From: Janthinobacterium rivuli
GTDB taxonomy: Bacteria; Pseudomonadota; Gammaproteobacteria; Burkholderiales; Burkholderiaceae_D
Length of the DNA stretch: 64,000 nucleotides
Direction of reading: 5' to 3'
Assembly: GCF_029690045.1 (NCBI RefSeq)
Contig: NZ_CP121464.1
Span: 1,364,001-1,428,000, forward strand
In this document: positions 11,641 to 24,242 of the stretch, piece after piece
Layout of the letters: each line of letters opens with the position of its first letter
Position numbering within the stretch: the first letter of the stretch is position 1
Position numbers and translations under genes: made by a program
The notes under the pieces: generated by a model
Database searches by the model: none
What the model saw: the letters and a program-made list of their open reading frames with translations, nothing else
Told to the model about the DNA's origin: nothing

Positions 11641-13143
11641 ATGACTGATCTCGACACGATTACCCACTTCATCAACGGCGCTAAAGTCGACACCCACAGT
11701 GGCCGCTACGGCGATGTCTACAACCCCGCCCTGGGCGAGCCCGTCGCCCGGGTGGCGCTGGGCACCGTGGAAGACGTCGACGCGGCCGTGCAGGCGGCGG
11801 CCGCCGCCTTTCCTTCCTGGTCGGCCACGCCGCCCCTGACGCGCGCCCGTGTCCTGTTCCGTTACCTGCAGCTGTGCCAGCAGCACACGGACGAATTTGC
11901 CGCCATGCTCACGCGCGAGCATGGCAAGACCTTTGCCGACGCGCAGGGCGAAGTGGCGCGCGGCATCGAGATGGTGGAGTTTGCCGTCGGCATTCCGCAG
12001 TTGCTGAAGGGCGAATTCACGGACCAGATTTCTCGCGGCATCGACGCCTGGTCCATGCGCCAGGCGCTCGGTGTGGTGGCCGGCATCACGCCTTTCAACT
12101 TCCCCGTGATGGTGCCGATGTGGATGTTCCCCGTCGCTATCGCCTGCGGCAATACCTTTGTATTAAAGCCGTCCGAGCGCGATCCGTCGGCGTCCCTGCT
12201 GCACGCCAAACTTCTCAAAGATGCGGGCTTGCCCGACGGCGTCTTCAACGTGGTGCAGGGAGATAAAGTGACGGTCGACGCCTTGCTCGACCACCCCGTC
12301 GTGCAGGCGATCAGCTTTGTCGGCTCCACGCCGATCGCCGAATATATCTATGCGCGCGGCAGCGCCAGCGGCAAGCGCGTACAAGCCTTGGGCGGCGCGA
12401 AAAACCACATGGTGGTGATGCCCGATGCGGACATGGACATGACGGTCGACGCCCTGATCGGCGCTGCCTACGGATCGGCGGGCGAGCGCTGCATGGCCAT
12501 CTCCGTGGTGGTGGCCGTGGGCGACGCGGGCGACAAGTTGATTGATGCACTGGCAACGCGCACGGCCGCACTGAAAGTGCGCGACGGCATGGAAGATGGT
12601 GCGGAAATGGGACCGGTCGTGTCCTTGGCGGCCAAGCAGCGCATCGAAAAACTCATCGCCTCCGGCGTGGAGCAGGGCGCGACGTTGGTGGTCGATGGCC
12701 GCAATCACGTGGTGCCGGGCCGCGAGAACGGCTTCTTTGTCGGCGGCACCTTGTTCGACCACGTCACGCGCGACATGAGCATCTACAAGGAAGAGATTTT
12801 CGGCCCCGTGCTGTGCGTGCTCCGGTGTCCTGACGTGGTGCATGCGGTGGAACTGATCAACGCCAACGAGTATGGCAACGGCGTGGCCATCTACACGCGC
12901 GACGGCGGTGTGGCGCGCGAATTCGTGCGCCAGATTCAGGTCGGCATGGTGGGCGTCAACATCCCCTTGCCCGTGCCGATGGCCTTCAACAGTTTCGGTG
13001 GCTGGAAGCGCAGCATGTTCGGCGATCACCACGCCTATGGCCCCGAAGGCGTGCGTTTCTACACGCGCCACAAGGCCGTGATGCAGCGCTGGCCGAACAC
13101 GGCAAGCGCTGGTGTGGAATTTGCTTTTCCCCAGATGAAGTAA
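11641..13143 (+). CDS. mmsA: CoA-acylating (methyl)malonate-semialdehyde dehydrogenase
   Basis: A 500-residue aldehyde dehydrogenase of the CoA-dependent class. The motifs [15 protein letters not shown] and [13 protein letters not shown] (catalytic Cys) are diagnostic of methylmalonate/malonate-semialdehyde dehydrogenases. It converts malonate semialdehyde plus CoA and NAD to acetyl-CoA, or the methyl homologue from thymine to propionyl-CoA. A strong ribosome site (AGAGGA) precedes the ATG. It links the transaminase to central metabolism and closes the pathway. Confidence 0.92.
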   Translation: MTDLDTITHFINGAKVDTHSGRYGDVYNPALGEPVARVALGTVEDVDAAVQAAAAAFPSWSATPPLTRARVLFRYLQLCQQHTDEFAAMLTREHGKTFADAQGEVARGIEMVEFAVGIPQLLKGEFTDQISRGIDAWSMRQALGVVAGITPFNFPVMVPMWMFPVAIACGNTFVLKPSERDPSASLLHAKLLKDAGLPDGVFNVVQGDKVTVDALLDHPVVQAISFVGSTPIAEYIYARGSASGKRVQALGGAKNHMVVMPDADMDMTVDALIGAAYGSAGERCMAISVVVAVGDAGDKLIDALATRTAALKVRDGMEDGAEMGPVVSLAAKQRIEKLIASGVEQGATLVVDGRNHVVPGRENGFFVGGTLFDHVTRDMSIYKEEIFGPVLCVLRCPDVVHAVELINANEYGNGVAIYTRDGGVAREFVRQIQVGMVGVNIPLPVPMAFNSFGGWKRSMFGDHHAYGPEGVRFYTRHKAVMQRWPNTASAGVEFAFPQMK

Positions 13144-13189
13144 AGGTTTCAAATCACAAGCCGGCCGCACATAACAAGAGGAATACGCG

Positions 13190-14557
13190 ATGATCGAGTC
13201 TTTGAACTATTTGCCGCATCCCACCCTGCCCAACGAGGAACTGGCGGGCCACTTCACGGATCTGGCGCCACCGCTCACGGCGCGCCAGGCCGCTATCGAA
13301 AGCGCCCGCTGCCTATATTGCTACGACGCGCCGTGCAGCCGCATCTGTCCGTCGGAAATCGACGTGGCCAGCTTCATCCGCAACATCCACGACAAGAACA
13401 TCAACGGCGCCGCCGCTGGCATCCTGAAACAGAATATCCTGGGCGGCAGTTGCGCCAGGGTCTGCCCGACGGAAATCCTCTGCGAAGACGTCTGCGTGCG
13501 CAACCACGACGCGGAAGGCCAGCCCGTCAAGATCGGCCTCTTGCAGCGCTACGCCGTCGACCACATGCATTTTGCACAGCACCCGTTCAAGCGGGCGGCA
13601 AGCACGGGCAAGACGATTGCCATCGTTGGCGCAGGGCCGGCCGGCCTGTCGTGCGCGCACCGCCTGGCCATGCTGGGCCACGACGTGGTGATCTTCGAGA
13701 AGGAAGGCAAGGCGGGCGGCTTGAATGAATACGGCATCGCCAAATACAAGCTGACGGACGACTTCGCGCAAAAGGAAATCGACTTCCTGCTCGATATCGG
13801 CGGCATCGAGATCCGATGTCGCCAGGCGCTGGGCGAGAACCTGCAGCTGCGCGACTTGCACGCGCACTACGACGCCGTGTTCCTGGGGCTGGGCCTGGGC
13901 GTCAGCCGCAAGCTGGGCTTGACGGGCGAGGAGGCGCCGGGACTCCTGGCCGCCGTCGATTACATCAGCGCGCTGCGCCAGGCGGACGACCTTGCCGCGC
14001 TGCCCGTGCCGAAACGGGTGATTGTGATTGGCGCCGGCAATACGGCCATCGACATGGCCGTGCAAATCCAAAGGCTCGGTGCCGAGGAAGTCACCCTCGT
14101 CTACCGGCGCGGTTTCGACGCCATGACGGCCACCCACCATGAACAGGAGATCGCCAAGGCGAACCAGGTGCGCATGCTGACGTGGGCCCAGCCGCAGCAG
14201 GTGCTGCTCGACGCGGCTGGCAAGGTGGCGGGCATGCGTTTCGAAAAAACGGCCATGCAGGGCACGCGTCTGGCGGGAACGGGGGAAACGTTCGACGTGG
14301 CGGCCGGCGCCATCTTCAAGGCCATCGGCCAGAGCCTCGACACCGAGGTGCTGCATGATCCGATGGCCTCGCTGCTGAAACGCGAAGGCGACAAGATCGC
14401 CGTCGATGGGGGCTTTCGCACGGTGCTGCCGGGGATCTATGCGGGCGGCGATTGCGTGGCGCCGGGGCAGGACTTGACGGTGCAAGCCGTCCAGCATGGC
14501 AAGCTGGCCGCACTGGCCATCCATTCCGATTTGATCAATAAAGTGGAGGCTGCATAA
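13190..14557 (+). CDS. preT: Dihydropyrimidine dehydrogenase, flavin/NAD subunit
   Basis: A 455-residue glutamate-synthase-small-subunit-like protein. The N-terminal Cys-rich segment (CLYCYDAPCSRICP and CARVCPTEILCEDVC) should bind two Fe-S clusters. GAGPAGLSCAHR is the FAD-binding motif and VIGAGNTAIDMAV the NAD(P)-binding motif. Together with PreA it reduces uracil and thymine to dihydro forms using NADH. It overlaps preA by one base (TAATG), indicating translational coupling and a stoichiometric complex. Confidence 0.92.
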   Translation: MIESLNYLPHPTLPNEELAGHFTDLAPPLTARQAAIESARCLYCYDAPCSRICPSEIDVASFIRNIHDKNINGAAAGILKQNILGGSCARVCPTEILCEDVCVRNHDAEGQPVKIGLLQRYAVDHMHFAQHPFKRAASTGKTIAIVGAGPAGLSCAHRLAMLGHDVVIFEKEGKAGGLNEYGIAKYKLTDDFAQKEIDFLLDIGGIEIRCRQALGENLQLRDLHAHYDAVFLGLGLGVSRKLGLTGEEAPGLLAAVDYISALRQADDLAALPVPKRVIVIGAGNTAIDMAVQIQRLGAEEVTLVYRRGFDAMTATHHEQEIAKANQVRMLTWAQPQQVLLDAAGKVAGMRFEKTAMQGTRLAGTGETFDVAAGAIFKAIGQSLDTEVLHDPMASLLKREGDKIAVDGGFRTVLPGIYAGGDCVAPGQDLTVQAVQHGKLAALAIHSDLINKVEAA

Positions 14558-15837
14558 TGGCTGATCTCAGTATCGAATTTTGCGGCATCAAGGCGCCGAA
14601 TCCCTTCTGGCTGGCGTCCGCACCGCCGACCGACAAGGCCTACAACGTGGTGCGCGCGTTCGAGGCGGGGTGGGGCGGCGTCGTGTGGAAAACCCTGGGG
14701 GAAGACCCGGCCGCCGTCAACGTCTCGTCGCGCTATTCCGCCCTGTATGGCAAGAACCGCGAAGTGGTGGGCTTCAACAACATTGAACTGATCACCGACC
14801 GCTCACTGGAGATCAATCTGCGCGAAATCACGCAGGTGAAAAAGGACTGGCCCGACCGCGCCATGATCGTCTCCCTGATGCTGCCGTGCGAAGAGCACTA
14901 CTGGGCCGACATCCTGCCCAAGGTCGAGGCGACGGGAGCGGATGGCATCGAACTCAATTTCGGCTGCCCGCACGGCATGCCGGAGCGGGGCATGGGAGCG
15001 GCCGTGGGCCAGGTGCCCGAGTACGTGCAGATGGTCACCGCCTGGTGCAAGAAGCATAGCCGCTTGCCCGTCATCGTCAAGCTCACGCCCAACATCACGG
15101 ACGTGCGCATGCCGGCGCGCGCGGCCAAGGCGGGCGGCGCGGACGCCGTCTCGCTGATCAACACCATCAACTCGATCACCTCGCTGGACCTGGACCGCAT
15201 GGTGGCCTTGCCCATCGTCGGCGGCGCCAGCACGCACGGCGGCTATTGCGGGTCTGCCGTCAAACCGATCGCCCTGAACATGGTGGCCGAAATCGCCCGC
15301 GATCCGCAGACGCGCGGTTTGCCCATTTCCGGCATCGGCGGCATCGGCAACTGGCGCGACGCGGCCGAATTTCTCGCCCTGGGCGCCGGCTGCGTGCAGG
15401 TGTGCACGGCCGCCATGCTGCATGGCTTTCGCATCGTCGACGAGATGAAGGATGGCCTGTCGCGCTGGATGGACGAGAAGGGCTATGCACGCATCAGCGA
15501 TTTTTCCGGCAAGGCCGTGGCCAACACGACGGACTGGAAATACCTGGACATGAATTACCAGGTCATCGCGCAGATCAACCAGGACGACTGCATCAAATGC
15601 GGCAAGTGCTATGTGGCCTGCGAAGACACCTCGCACCAGTCGATTGCGCAGCTGATCGACGCCGCCGGCACGCGCACCTATGAAGTGATCAAGGACGAAT
15701 GCGTGGGCTGCAATCTGTGCGAAATCACCTGTCCGGTGCAGGGTTGCATCACGATGGTGCCGCAGACGACAGGCAAGCCGTACATGAACTGGACGCAGGA
15801 TCCGCGCAACCCTCGGGCATTGGCGGAGTCGGCATAG
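14557..15837 (+). CDS. preA: Dihydropyrimidine dehydrogenase, catalytic subunit
   Basis: A 426-residue protein. A dihydroorotate-dehydrogenase-like FMN barrel (IEFCGIKAPNPFWLASAPPT, ELNFGCPHGMPERGMG, GIGGIGNWRDAAEFL) is followed by a C-terminal ferredoxin domain with CIKCGKCYVAC and CVGCNLCEITCP, two 4Fe-4S clusters. It is the pyrimidine-reducing subunit, cytoplasmic, working with the preceding PreT subunit. The length and domain order match the E. coli-type NAD-dependent enzyme. Confidence 0.94.
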   Translation: MADLSIEFCGIKAPNPFWLASAPPTDKAYNVVRAFEAGWGGVVWKTLGEDPAAVNVSSRYSALYGKNREVVGFNNIELITDRSLEINLREITQVKKDWPDRAMIVSLMLPCEEHYWADILPKVEATGADGIELNFGCPHGMPERGMGAAVGQVPEYVQMVTAWCKKHSRLPVIVKLTPNITDVRMPARAAKAGGADAVSLINTINSITSLDLDRMVALPIVGGASTHGGYCGSAVKPIALNMVAEIARDPQTRGLPISGIGGIGNWRDAAEFLALGAGCVQVCTAAMLHGFRIVDEMKDGLSRWMDEKGYARISDFSGKAVANTTDWKYLDMNYQVIAQINQDDCIKCGKCYVACEDTSHQSIAQLIDAAGTRTYEVIKDECVGCNLCEITCPVQGCITMVPQTTGKPYMNWTQDPRNPRALAESA

Positions 15838-15897
15838 GGCACGGTTATTGCGTGCGTTTTATTTGTAAACAGCGGCCGGCCTTTGCGGTAAGCTAGA

Positions 15898-15927
15898 TTG
15901 ACTTAAAGGTCGCGCCGTTTCTATAAA
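15898..15927 (+). promoter_or_regulatory. Candidate sigma-70 promoter for the NCS1-hydA-hyuC unit
   Basis: TTGACT (15898-15903) and TATAAA (15922-15927) are separated by 18 nt, 33 nt upstream of the GTG start of the permease gene. This suggests the last three pyrimidine genes can be transcribed independently of the preTA part. The match is good but it is unproven. Confidence 0.55.
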
Positions 15928-15959
15928 ACCGATCCCCTCCCAACCGATGGAGCATACCT

Positions 15960-18853
<2,894 letters not shown>

Positions 18854-18863
18854 GGAGTTGATG

Positions 18864-20099
18864 ATGGATGCATTGCGTATCAATGGCGAACGACTGTGGG
18901 CGGCCCTGATGGAGCTGGCGCAGATCGGCGCGACAGCGAAGGGCGGCGTGAAACGCCTGGCCCTGACGGATCTCGATAAACAGGGCCGCGACCTGGTGGT
19001 GGGCTGGGGCCGCGAAGCGGGCATGAGCATCACGATCGACCAGATCGGCAACGTCTTCATGCGCCGCGACGGCACGGACAATACGCTGCCGCCCGTGATG
19101 ACGGGCAGCCATATCGACACGCAGCCCACGGGCGGCAAGTTCGATGGCAATTACGGCGTGCTGGCGGGACTGGAAGTGGTGCGCACCCTGAACGATTTGC
19201 ACATCAAGACGCGGGCGCCCATCGAGGTGGCTTTCTGGACCAACGAGGAAGGCTCGCGCTTCGTGCCCGTGATGATGGGGTCCGGCGTGTTCTGCGGCGC
19301 CTTCTCGCTGGAGACGGCGTATGCGGCCAAGGACACGGAAGGCAAGACCGTGGGCGAGGAGCTGGCGCGCATCGGATACAAGGGCGAGCAGGTACCGGGC
19401 GACCACCCGATCGGCGCCTACTTTGAAACGCATATCGAGCAGGGCCCCGTGCTGGAAGACGCCGATAAAGTCATCGGCGTCGTGCCTGCCGTGATGGGGT
19501 TGTCGTGGTACGACTGCGTGGTGACGGGCATGGAAGCGCATGCGGGACCCACGCCCATGGGCTTGCGCAAGGATGCGCTGCAAGTGGCCACGACCATCAT
19601 GCAGGAAGTCGTCGCCATTGCCAACCGCTACCCGCCGTATGGGCGCGGCACGGTGGGCATGGTGCAAGTCTTCCCGAACAGCCGCAACGTGATTCCCGGC
19701 GAAGTCACATTCAGCATCGACCTGCGCAATGTGAACGATGAACTGCTCAACACCATGCATGGGGAGATCACGGCCTTCATCGACGCCACGCGCGACAGGA
19801 CGGGCCTGGGCATTTCACTGGAACGGGTGTCCTACTACCCGCCATGCCCGTTCCACCCCGACTGTGTGGGTGCCGTGCGCAACGCCACGGAAAAACTGGG
19901 CTATTCCGTGATGGACGTGGTCTCCGGCGCCGGCCACGACGCCATCTACGCGGCCCGGCTGGCGCCGGCCGGCATGATCTTCGTGCCGTGCAAGGACGGC
20001 ATCAGCCACAATGAAATCGAAGACGCCAAGCCCGAGCACCTGGAAGCGGGCTGCAACGTGCTGCTGCACGCGATGCTGGAGCGGGCCGTGGCGGTATAA
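18864..20099 (+). CDS. N-carbamoyl-beta-alanine amidohydrolase (beta-ureidopropionase), Zn-dependent M20 type
   Basis: A 411-residue member of the M20 hydantoinase/carbamoylase subgroup. It has GSHIDTQPTGGKFDGNYG (metal His and bridging Asp), TNEEGSRF and HIEQGPVLE. It releases beta-alanine, CO2 and ammonia from the ring-opened product. Three start codons in a row are possible (TTG 18858, ATG 18861, ATG 18864); 18864 is chosen because it gives 6 nt from AAGGAG. It ends 13 nt from the convergent uraD-allC fusion gene. Confidence 0.9.
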   Translation: MDALRINGERLWAALMELAQIGATAKGGVKRLALTDLDKQGRDLVVGWGREAGMSITIDQIGNVFMRRDGTDNTLPPVMTGSHIDTQPTGGKFDGNYGVLAGLEVVRTLNDLHIKTRAPIEVAFWTNEEGSRFVPVMMGSGVFCGAFSLETAYAAKDTEGKTVGEELARIGYKGEQVPGDHPIGAYFETHIEQGPVLEDADKVIGVVPAVMGLSWYDCVVTGMEAHAGPTPMGLRKDALQVATTIMQEVVAIANRYPPYGRGTVGMVQVFPNSRNVIPGEVTFSIDLRNVNDELLNTMHGEITAFIDATRDRTGLGISLERVSYYPPCPFHPDCVGAVRNATEKLGYSVMDVVSGAGHDAIYAARLAPAGMIFVPCKDGISHNEIEDAKPEHLEAGCNVLLHAMLERAVAV

Positions 20100-20111
20100 G
20101 CTTTGGGCAGC

Positions 20112-21866
20112 TTACGGCTTCGGCTGGAAGCTGCGCAAGAACGCCAGCAGCGCGCGCGCCGCGATGTCGGCGTCGTCCGCCGTCATGGTTTCCAGCGGGT
20201 TGTGGCTGATGCCGCCGTTGCCGCAGCGGGTAAACAGCATGGCCACATCGGTGATGGCGGCCATGGCCATGGCGTCGTGGCCGGCTCCCGACAGCAGCGC
20301 ATACGGTGCGATGCCGACGGATTCCACGGCCTGCGCCAGCTGCGCCATCAGCCACGGCGCGCAAGGCGCCGCGCTGATCGACAGCAGCAGTTCAAGCTGA
20401 TAATCGATCTGGCGCCGCGCGCAGATGGCGGCGATGCCATCGAGAATATCGTCGACGGCCGCCTGGCGTACCGCGTCGCTGGCCGCGCGGATATCCAGCG
20501 ACAGGGTGCAGGCGCCGGCGATCACGTTGACGGAGCCATTCGGTACCTGCAGCTGCCCCACGGTGCCCACCAGCGCCTCGCCCTGGTTGCAGCGCTGTTC
20601 CACCAGCAGGATGATTTCGGCGGCCGCGCTGGCGGCGTCCTTGCGCATGGTCATGGGCGTGGTGCCCGCGTGGCTGGCCACGCCGCCAAGATTGACCAGG
20701 TAGCGCGAGCTGCCGGCAATCGCCGTGACGATCCCCAGCGGCAGGTCGCGCTCGAGCAGCACGGGACCCTGCTCGATGTGCACTTCCACATAGCCGAGCA
20801 AATCCGCCGGATCGCGCGCGATGGCGCCGATGGCGCTCGCCTCGTGGCCGGCGGCGGCCAGCGCGTCGCGCATGCTCACGCCATCCGCGTCTAACTGCTC
20901 CAGCAGCGACACGTCGAACTTGCCCGTGATGGCCGTGCTGCCCAGGAACGTGCTCTTGAAGCGCACGCCTTCTTCCTCGGCGAAGCCGACGACCTCGAAG
21001 TGGAAAGGCAGCTTTTCGCCCCGTTCGTGCAGGTGGCGCACGACGGCGATCGGCAGCACGATGCCCAGCCGGCCGTCGTACTTGCCGCCGTTGCGCACCG
21101 TGTCGTAATGGGATCCCGTCATCAGGGTCTTCGCGCCGGGGATATCGGACAGATAGCGGCCGACCACATTGCCGACGGCGTCGATGTGCACCTGCATGCC
21201 GGCGTCCCGCATCCAGTCGGCCAGCTGCGCGGTCGTTCTCTGGTGCGCCGGCGTCAGGTAGGCGCAGGTCAGGTTGTAATCGCTGTCGCTCCAGCCGGCC
21301 AAGGTTTCCGCGTGCTGCATGATGGCCGGACCGAAGTCCAGGCGCACGTCGAACAGGTCGTTCAGGCGCAGCTCGGCGATGCGCTTGATCTGCCGCAGCG
21401 ATTCGGCCAGTTCATCGGCGCGCCGGTTCTTCAGGCGCCGGGCAAATGTGGCGATGATGTCCTGGCGCGTCAAGCCTTCGCCCGTCGGGCCCTTGACGGC
21501 CAGGATGAAGGGAAAGCCGAATTTGGCGTTGTATTCACTGTTGAGGCGCTGCAGGGTGGCAAATTCGTCGGCGCTGCACAGGTTCAGGCCGGACTTGGCC
21601 TGTTCGCGCGTCGATTCCGCCGTCAGCTGGCCCGCGATGGCTGCCTTGCCGGCCAGTTCCGGGTGGGCGCGTATCAGCCCCAGTTGCTCTTCGGGCGAGG
21701 CGTGCGCCAGCACGCGCTGCAGCTCCGTCTTGAGCGCCGTCAGGCTGGCAAACGGCCGGGCGGCGGCCGCGCGCTGGGCGATCCAGGGCGAATGTTCATA
21801 GATGCCATGCAGCCGTGCGATAAAGTCTGCCGGGCTGCCGGCGTTCAGGTCTGAAAGGGTGGTCAT
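20112..21866 (-). CDS. Fused OHCU decarboxylase and allantoate amidohydrolase
   Basis: A 584-residue bifunctional protein. Residues about 1-170 are a UraD domain: HPELAGKAAIAG has the catalytic His, followed by STREQAKSGL and FGFPFILAVKG. It decarboxylates OHCU to (S)-allantoin. From about residue 175 an M20 allantoate amidohydrolase (AllC) follows, with GSHYDTVRNGGKYDGRLG, FAEEEGVRF and HIEQGPVLLE. The start at 21866 is where the UraD domain begins; a longer reading frame adds 17 unsupported residues. One protein thus covers two non-adjacent steps of urate degradation. Confidence 0.92.
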   Translation of the reverse strand: MTTLSDLNAGSPADFIARLHGIYEHSPWIAQRAAAARPFASLTALKTELQRVLAHASPEEQLGLIRAHPELAGKAAIAGQLTAESTREQAKSGLNLCSADEFATLQRLNSEYNAKFGFPFILAVKGPTGEGLTRQDIIATFARRLKNRRADELAESLRQIKRIAELRLNDLFDVRLDFGPAIMQHAETLAGWSDSDYNLTCAYLTPAHQRTTAQLADWMRDAGMQVHIDAVGNVVGRYLSDIPGAKTLMTGSHYDTVRNGGKYDGRLGIVLPIAVVRHLHERGEKLPFHFEVVGFAEEEGVRFKSTFLGSTAITGKFDVSLLEQLDADGVSMRDALAAAGHEASAIGAIARDPADLLGYVEVHIEQGPVLLERDLPLGIVTAIAGSSRYLVNLGGVASHAGTTPMTMRKDAASAAAEIILLVEQRCNQGEALVGTVGQLQVPNGSVNVIAGACTLSLDIRAASDAVRQAAVDDILDGIAAICARRQIDYQLELLLSISAAPCAPWLMAQLAQAVESVGIAPYALLSGAGHDAMAMAAITDVAMLFTRCGNGGISHNPLETMTADDADIAARALLAFLRSFQPKP

Positions 21867-21939
21867 GGTTTTCCGATCATGCAAGCGGTGATGATAGCGC
21901 CCCGTTCCTGCGTCCATTATATGCGCGTGCTGATAGCGG

Positions 21940-22878
21940 CTATCGCTGCACCAGCGCCTTGGCGGCCGCGCTGACCTGGTCGCGCAGCCATTTGTGCTCG
22001 GGCGCCTGGTGCACGCGCTGGTGCCACAGCTGGTAAAAGCGCATGGGCGGAAATTTCAAGGGCACGGTATACGTTTTCAGCGGCAGGGTCTTTTCATAGA
22101 AACGCATGAATTGCCGGCCCGTGGTCAGCACCAGGTCCGTCTGCGTCAGCATGTAGGGGATCAGGCCGAAATACGCGGATTCCACCACCACGTTGCGCTG
22201 CAGGTTTTGCCGTTCGAGGAAGGAATCGATCACGCCGTGGTAGCCGGGCATCATCTGCGACGGCGCCACGTGGGGCAGGCTCAGATAATCGTCGAGGGTC
22301 ATGGCGTCGCTGGCCGTGCGCCGCGCATAGGCGTTTTCCGCATGCATGGCGCAGATGATGGGGTCTTCGAACAGCTTCGAGATGTGCAGGTGCGCGGGCG
22401 GCTCGTCCCAGTTGGCGATGACCAGGTCCAGGCCACCATCGGAGAGCTGGCGGATATGGTCGATGCCCGGTCCCAGGCTGTGCAGCACGACGCGGCTTTT
22501 CGGCGAGCCGCGGCGCAGCAGCGCCACCACGTTGGGCAGGAACTGGCTGTCCAGGTAGTCGGGCGCGGCGATATGAAAGGTGCGCGCCTCTTCCTGCGCC
22601 ACGAACGGCGTCTTCTTGACGAACAGGCTCTCCGTCTGATCGAGGATGCGCTTGGCCGGATTGAGCAGGCTTTCGCCATGCTGGGTCGGCACCATGCCGC
22701 GCGCGCCGCGCACCAGCAGCGGGTCGCCCGTCAATTCTCTAAGCTTGCGCAAGGAGGCGGAAATCGAGGGCTGCGGCTGATTGAGCTTCAATGCCACGCG
22801 CGAGACGTTCTTTTCCACCAGCAGCAGGTAAAGGATGCGGATCAGGTGCAGGTCAAGGTGTTGCGGCAGGCTGGACAT
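21940..22878 (-). CDS. LysR-family transcriptional regulator
   Basis: A 312-residue regulator. The helix-turn-helix is in NVSRVALKLNQPQPSISASL near residue 25, and an effector domain follows (AAPDYLDSQFLPNVVALL). It resembles the NodD/DntR-like branch rather than the catabolic BenM branch. It lies between the uraD-allC fusion and puuD and is divergent from puuD, so control of urate and allantoate degradation is likely. A LysR-type box lies in its upstream gap at 22904-22920. Confidence 0.85.
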   Translation of the reverse strand: MSSLPQHLDLHLIRILYLLLVEKNVSRVALKLNQPQPSISASLRKLRELTGDPLLVRGARGMVPTQHGESLLNPAKRILDQTESLFVKKTPFVAQEEARTFHIAAPDYLDSQFLPNVVALLRRGSPKSRVVLHSLGPGIDHIRQLSDGGLDLVIANWDEPPAHLHISKLFEDPIICAMHAENAYARRTASDAMTLDDYLSLPHVAPSQMMPGYHGVIDSFLERQNLQRNVVVESAYFGLIPYMLTQTDLVLTTGRQFMRFYEKTLPLKTYTVPLKFPPMRFYQLWHQRVHQAPEHKWLRDQVSAAAKALVQR

Positions 22879-22903
22879 GTGGCGGCGCCTCTGTTGTATA
22901 TCG

Positions 22904-22920
22904 ATTTGAATATGTCAAAT
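22904..22920. promoter_or_regulatory. LysR-type operator, divergent LysR gene / puuD
   Basis: The palindrome ATTTGA-N5-TCAAAT fits the T-N11-A LysR box. It is enclosed by a second inverted repeat, TATATCG (22897-22903) and CGATATA (22924-22930). It lies 84 to 106 nt upstream of the puuD start and just upstream of the LysR gene, as expected for a shared activation and autoregulation site. Confidence 0.6.
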
Positions 22921-23009
22921 ATACGATATATTTCATGTGATGGGCGGTAAATCCGTTTATCTTGTGTAGATTGGCACGAATATTGGTTCGGTCTGACTAG
23001 AGGAAATTT

Positions 23010-24242
23010 ATGGAAGTATTCGCCTACCTGATCCCGTACGGCCTTGAGTGGCTGAACCTGATCGTCCGCTGGCTGCACGTCATCACGGGCATCGCCTGGA
23101 TCGGTGCTTCCTTTTATTTCGTCTGGCTCGATAACTCGATCCGCCCGCCCGCACCGGGCTCCGAGCTGGCGAAGAAGGGCGTGTCGGGAGAACTGTGGGC
23201 CGTGCATGGCGGCGGTTTCTACAACCCGCAAAAATACCTGGTGGCGCCGGCCGAATTGCCGAAGGAACTGCACTGGTTCAAGTGGGAAGCGTATTCCACG
23301 TGGCTGTCCGGTTTCGCGCTGCTGACCATCGCGTATTACTTCAATGCCCAGGCCATGATGATCGACAAGGCCGTGGCGGACATCTCCAGCGGCCAGGCCG
23401 TCGGCATCGGCATCGCCACCCTCGTCATCGGCTGGACCGTGTACGACCTGCTGTGCCGCTCGAAGCTGGCGCAATATGAACTGTGGTTCGGCGTGACGGT
23501 GTTCGCGCTGATCGTCGGCGCCGCCTACGTGCTCACGCATTTGCTCAGCGGGCGCGCCGCCTACATTCACGTGGGCGCCATGATCGGCACCATCATGGTG
23601 GCCAATGTGCTGATGCTGATCATCCCCGGCCAGCGCAAGATGGTCGAAGCCATGGCCGCCGGCAAGCTGCCCGACCCCAAGCACGGCTTGAAGGCCAAGC
23701 AGCGCAGCGTGCATAACAATTATTTTACGTTACCGGTGCTGTTCATCATGATCAGCAACCACTATGCGATGACTTACCGTAACGATCACGCGTGGTTGGT
23801 GCTGGCCCTGATCATGGCGGCCGGCGTCTTCATTCGCCACTTCTTCAACCTGCGCCACAAGGGACGTGTCGAGTGGCGCTATCCGGCCATCGGCGTGGCT
23901 TTGCTGCTGGCCGTGGCTATCGCCATCGCGCCGAAAGCACCGGTGGCCGTGGCGGCCGCGCCGGCGGTGGATCCGGCCGCGCAGTTCAAGAGCGTGCATG
24001 CCATCATCGCCCAGCGCTGCGCCACCTGCCATTCGGCCCAGCCCACGCAAGCCGGTTTCGCCACGGCGCCGGCTGGCATGATGCTGGATAATGAAACGCA
24101 AATTCGCCAGCACGCGGCGCAAATTTACAAGCAGGCCATCGAGCTGAAAGCCATGCCGATCGGGAACCTGACGAATATGACGGAGGCCGAGCGCAGCGAA
24201 TTGGGCGCCTGGCTGCAACAGACCATGCAAGGAGCAAAATGA
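23010..24242 (+). CDS. puuD: Membrane-bound urate oxidase with C-terminal cytochrome c domain
   Basis: A 410-residue protein. The N-terminal urate hydroxylase (PuuD) region has about eight membrane helices and conserved His (WLHVITGIAWIGASFYFVW at residues 20-40). The C-terminal domain has a CATCH heme motif at residues 337-341 and a later Met in the KAMPIGNLTNMT region. It oxidises urate to 5-hydroxyisourate and passes electrons to the respiratory chain, so no peroxide is formed. It overlaps the next gene by 4 nt. No hydroxyisourate hydrolase or allantoinase gene is in the window. Confidence 0.92.
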   Translation: MEVFAYLIPYGLEWLNLIVRWLHVITGIAWIGASFYFVWLDNSIRPPAPGSELAKKGVSGELWAVHGGGFYNPQKYLVAPAELPKELHWFKWEAYSTWLSGFALLTIAYYFNAQAMMIDKAVADISSGQAVGIGIATLVIGWTVYDLLCRSKLAQYELWFGVTVFALIVGAAYVLTHLLSGRAAYIHVGAMIGTIMVANVLMLIIPGQRKMVEAMAAGKLPDPKHGLKAKQRSVHNNYFTLPVLFIMISNHYAMTYRNDHAWLVLALIMAAGVFIRHFFNLRHKGRVEWRYPAIGVALLLAVAIAIAPKAPVAVAAAPAVDPAAQFKSVHAIIAQRCATCHSAQPTQAGFATAPAGMMLDNETQIRQHAAQIYKQAIELKAMPIGNLTNMTEAERSELGAWLQQTMQGAK

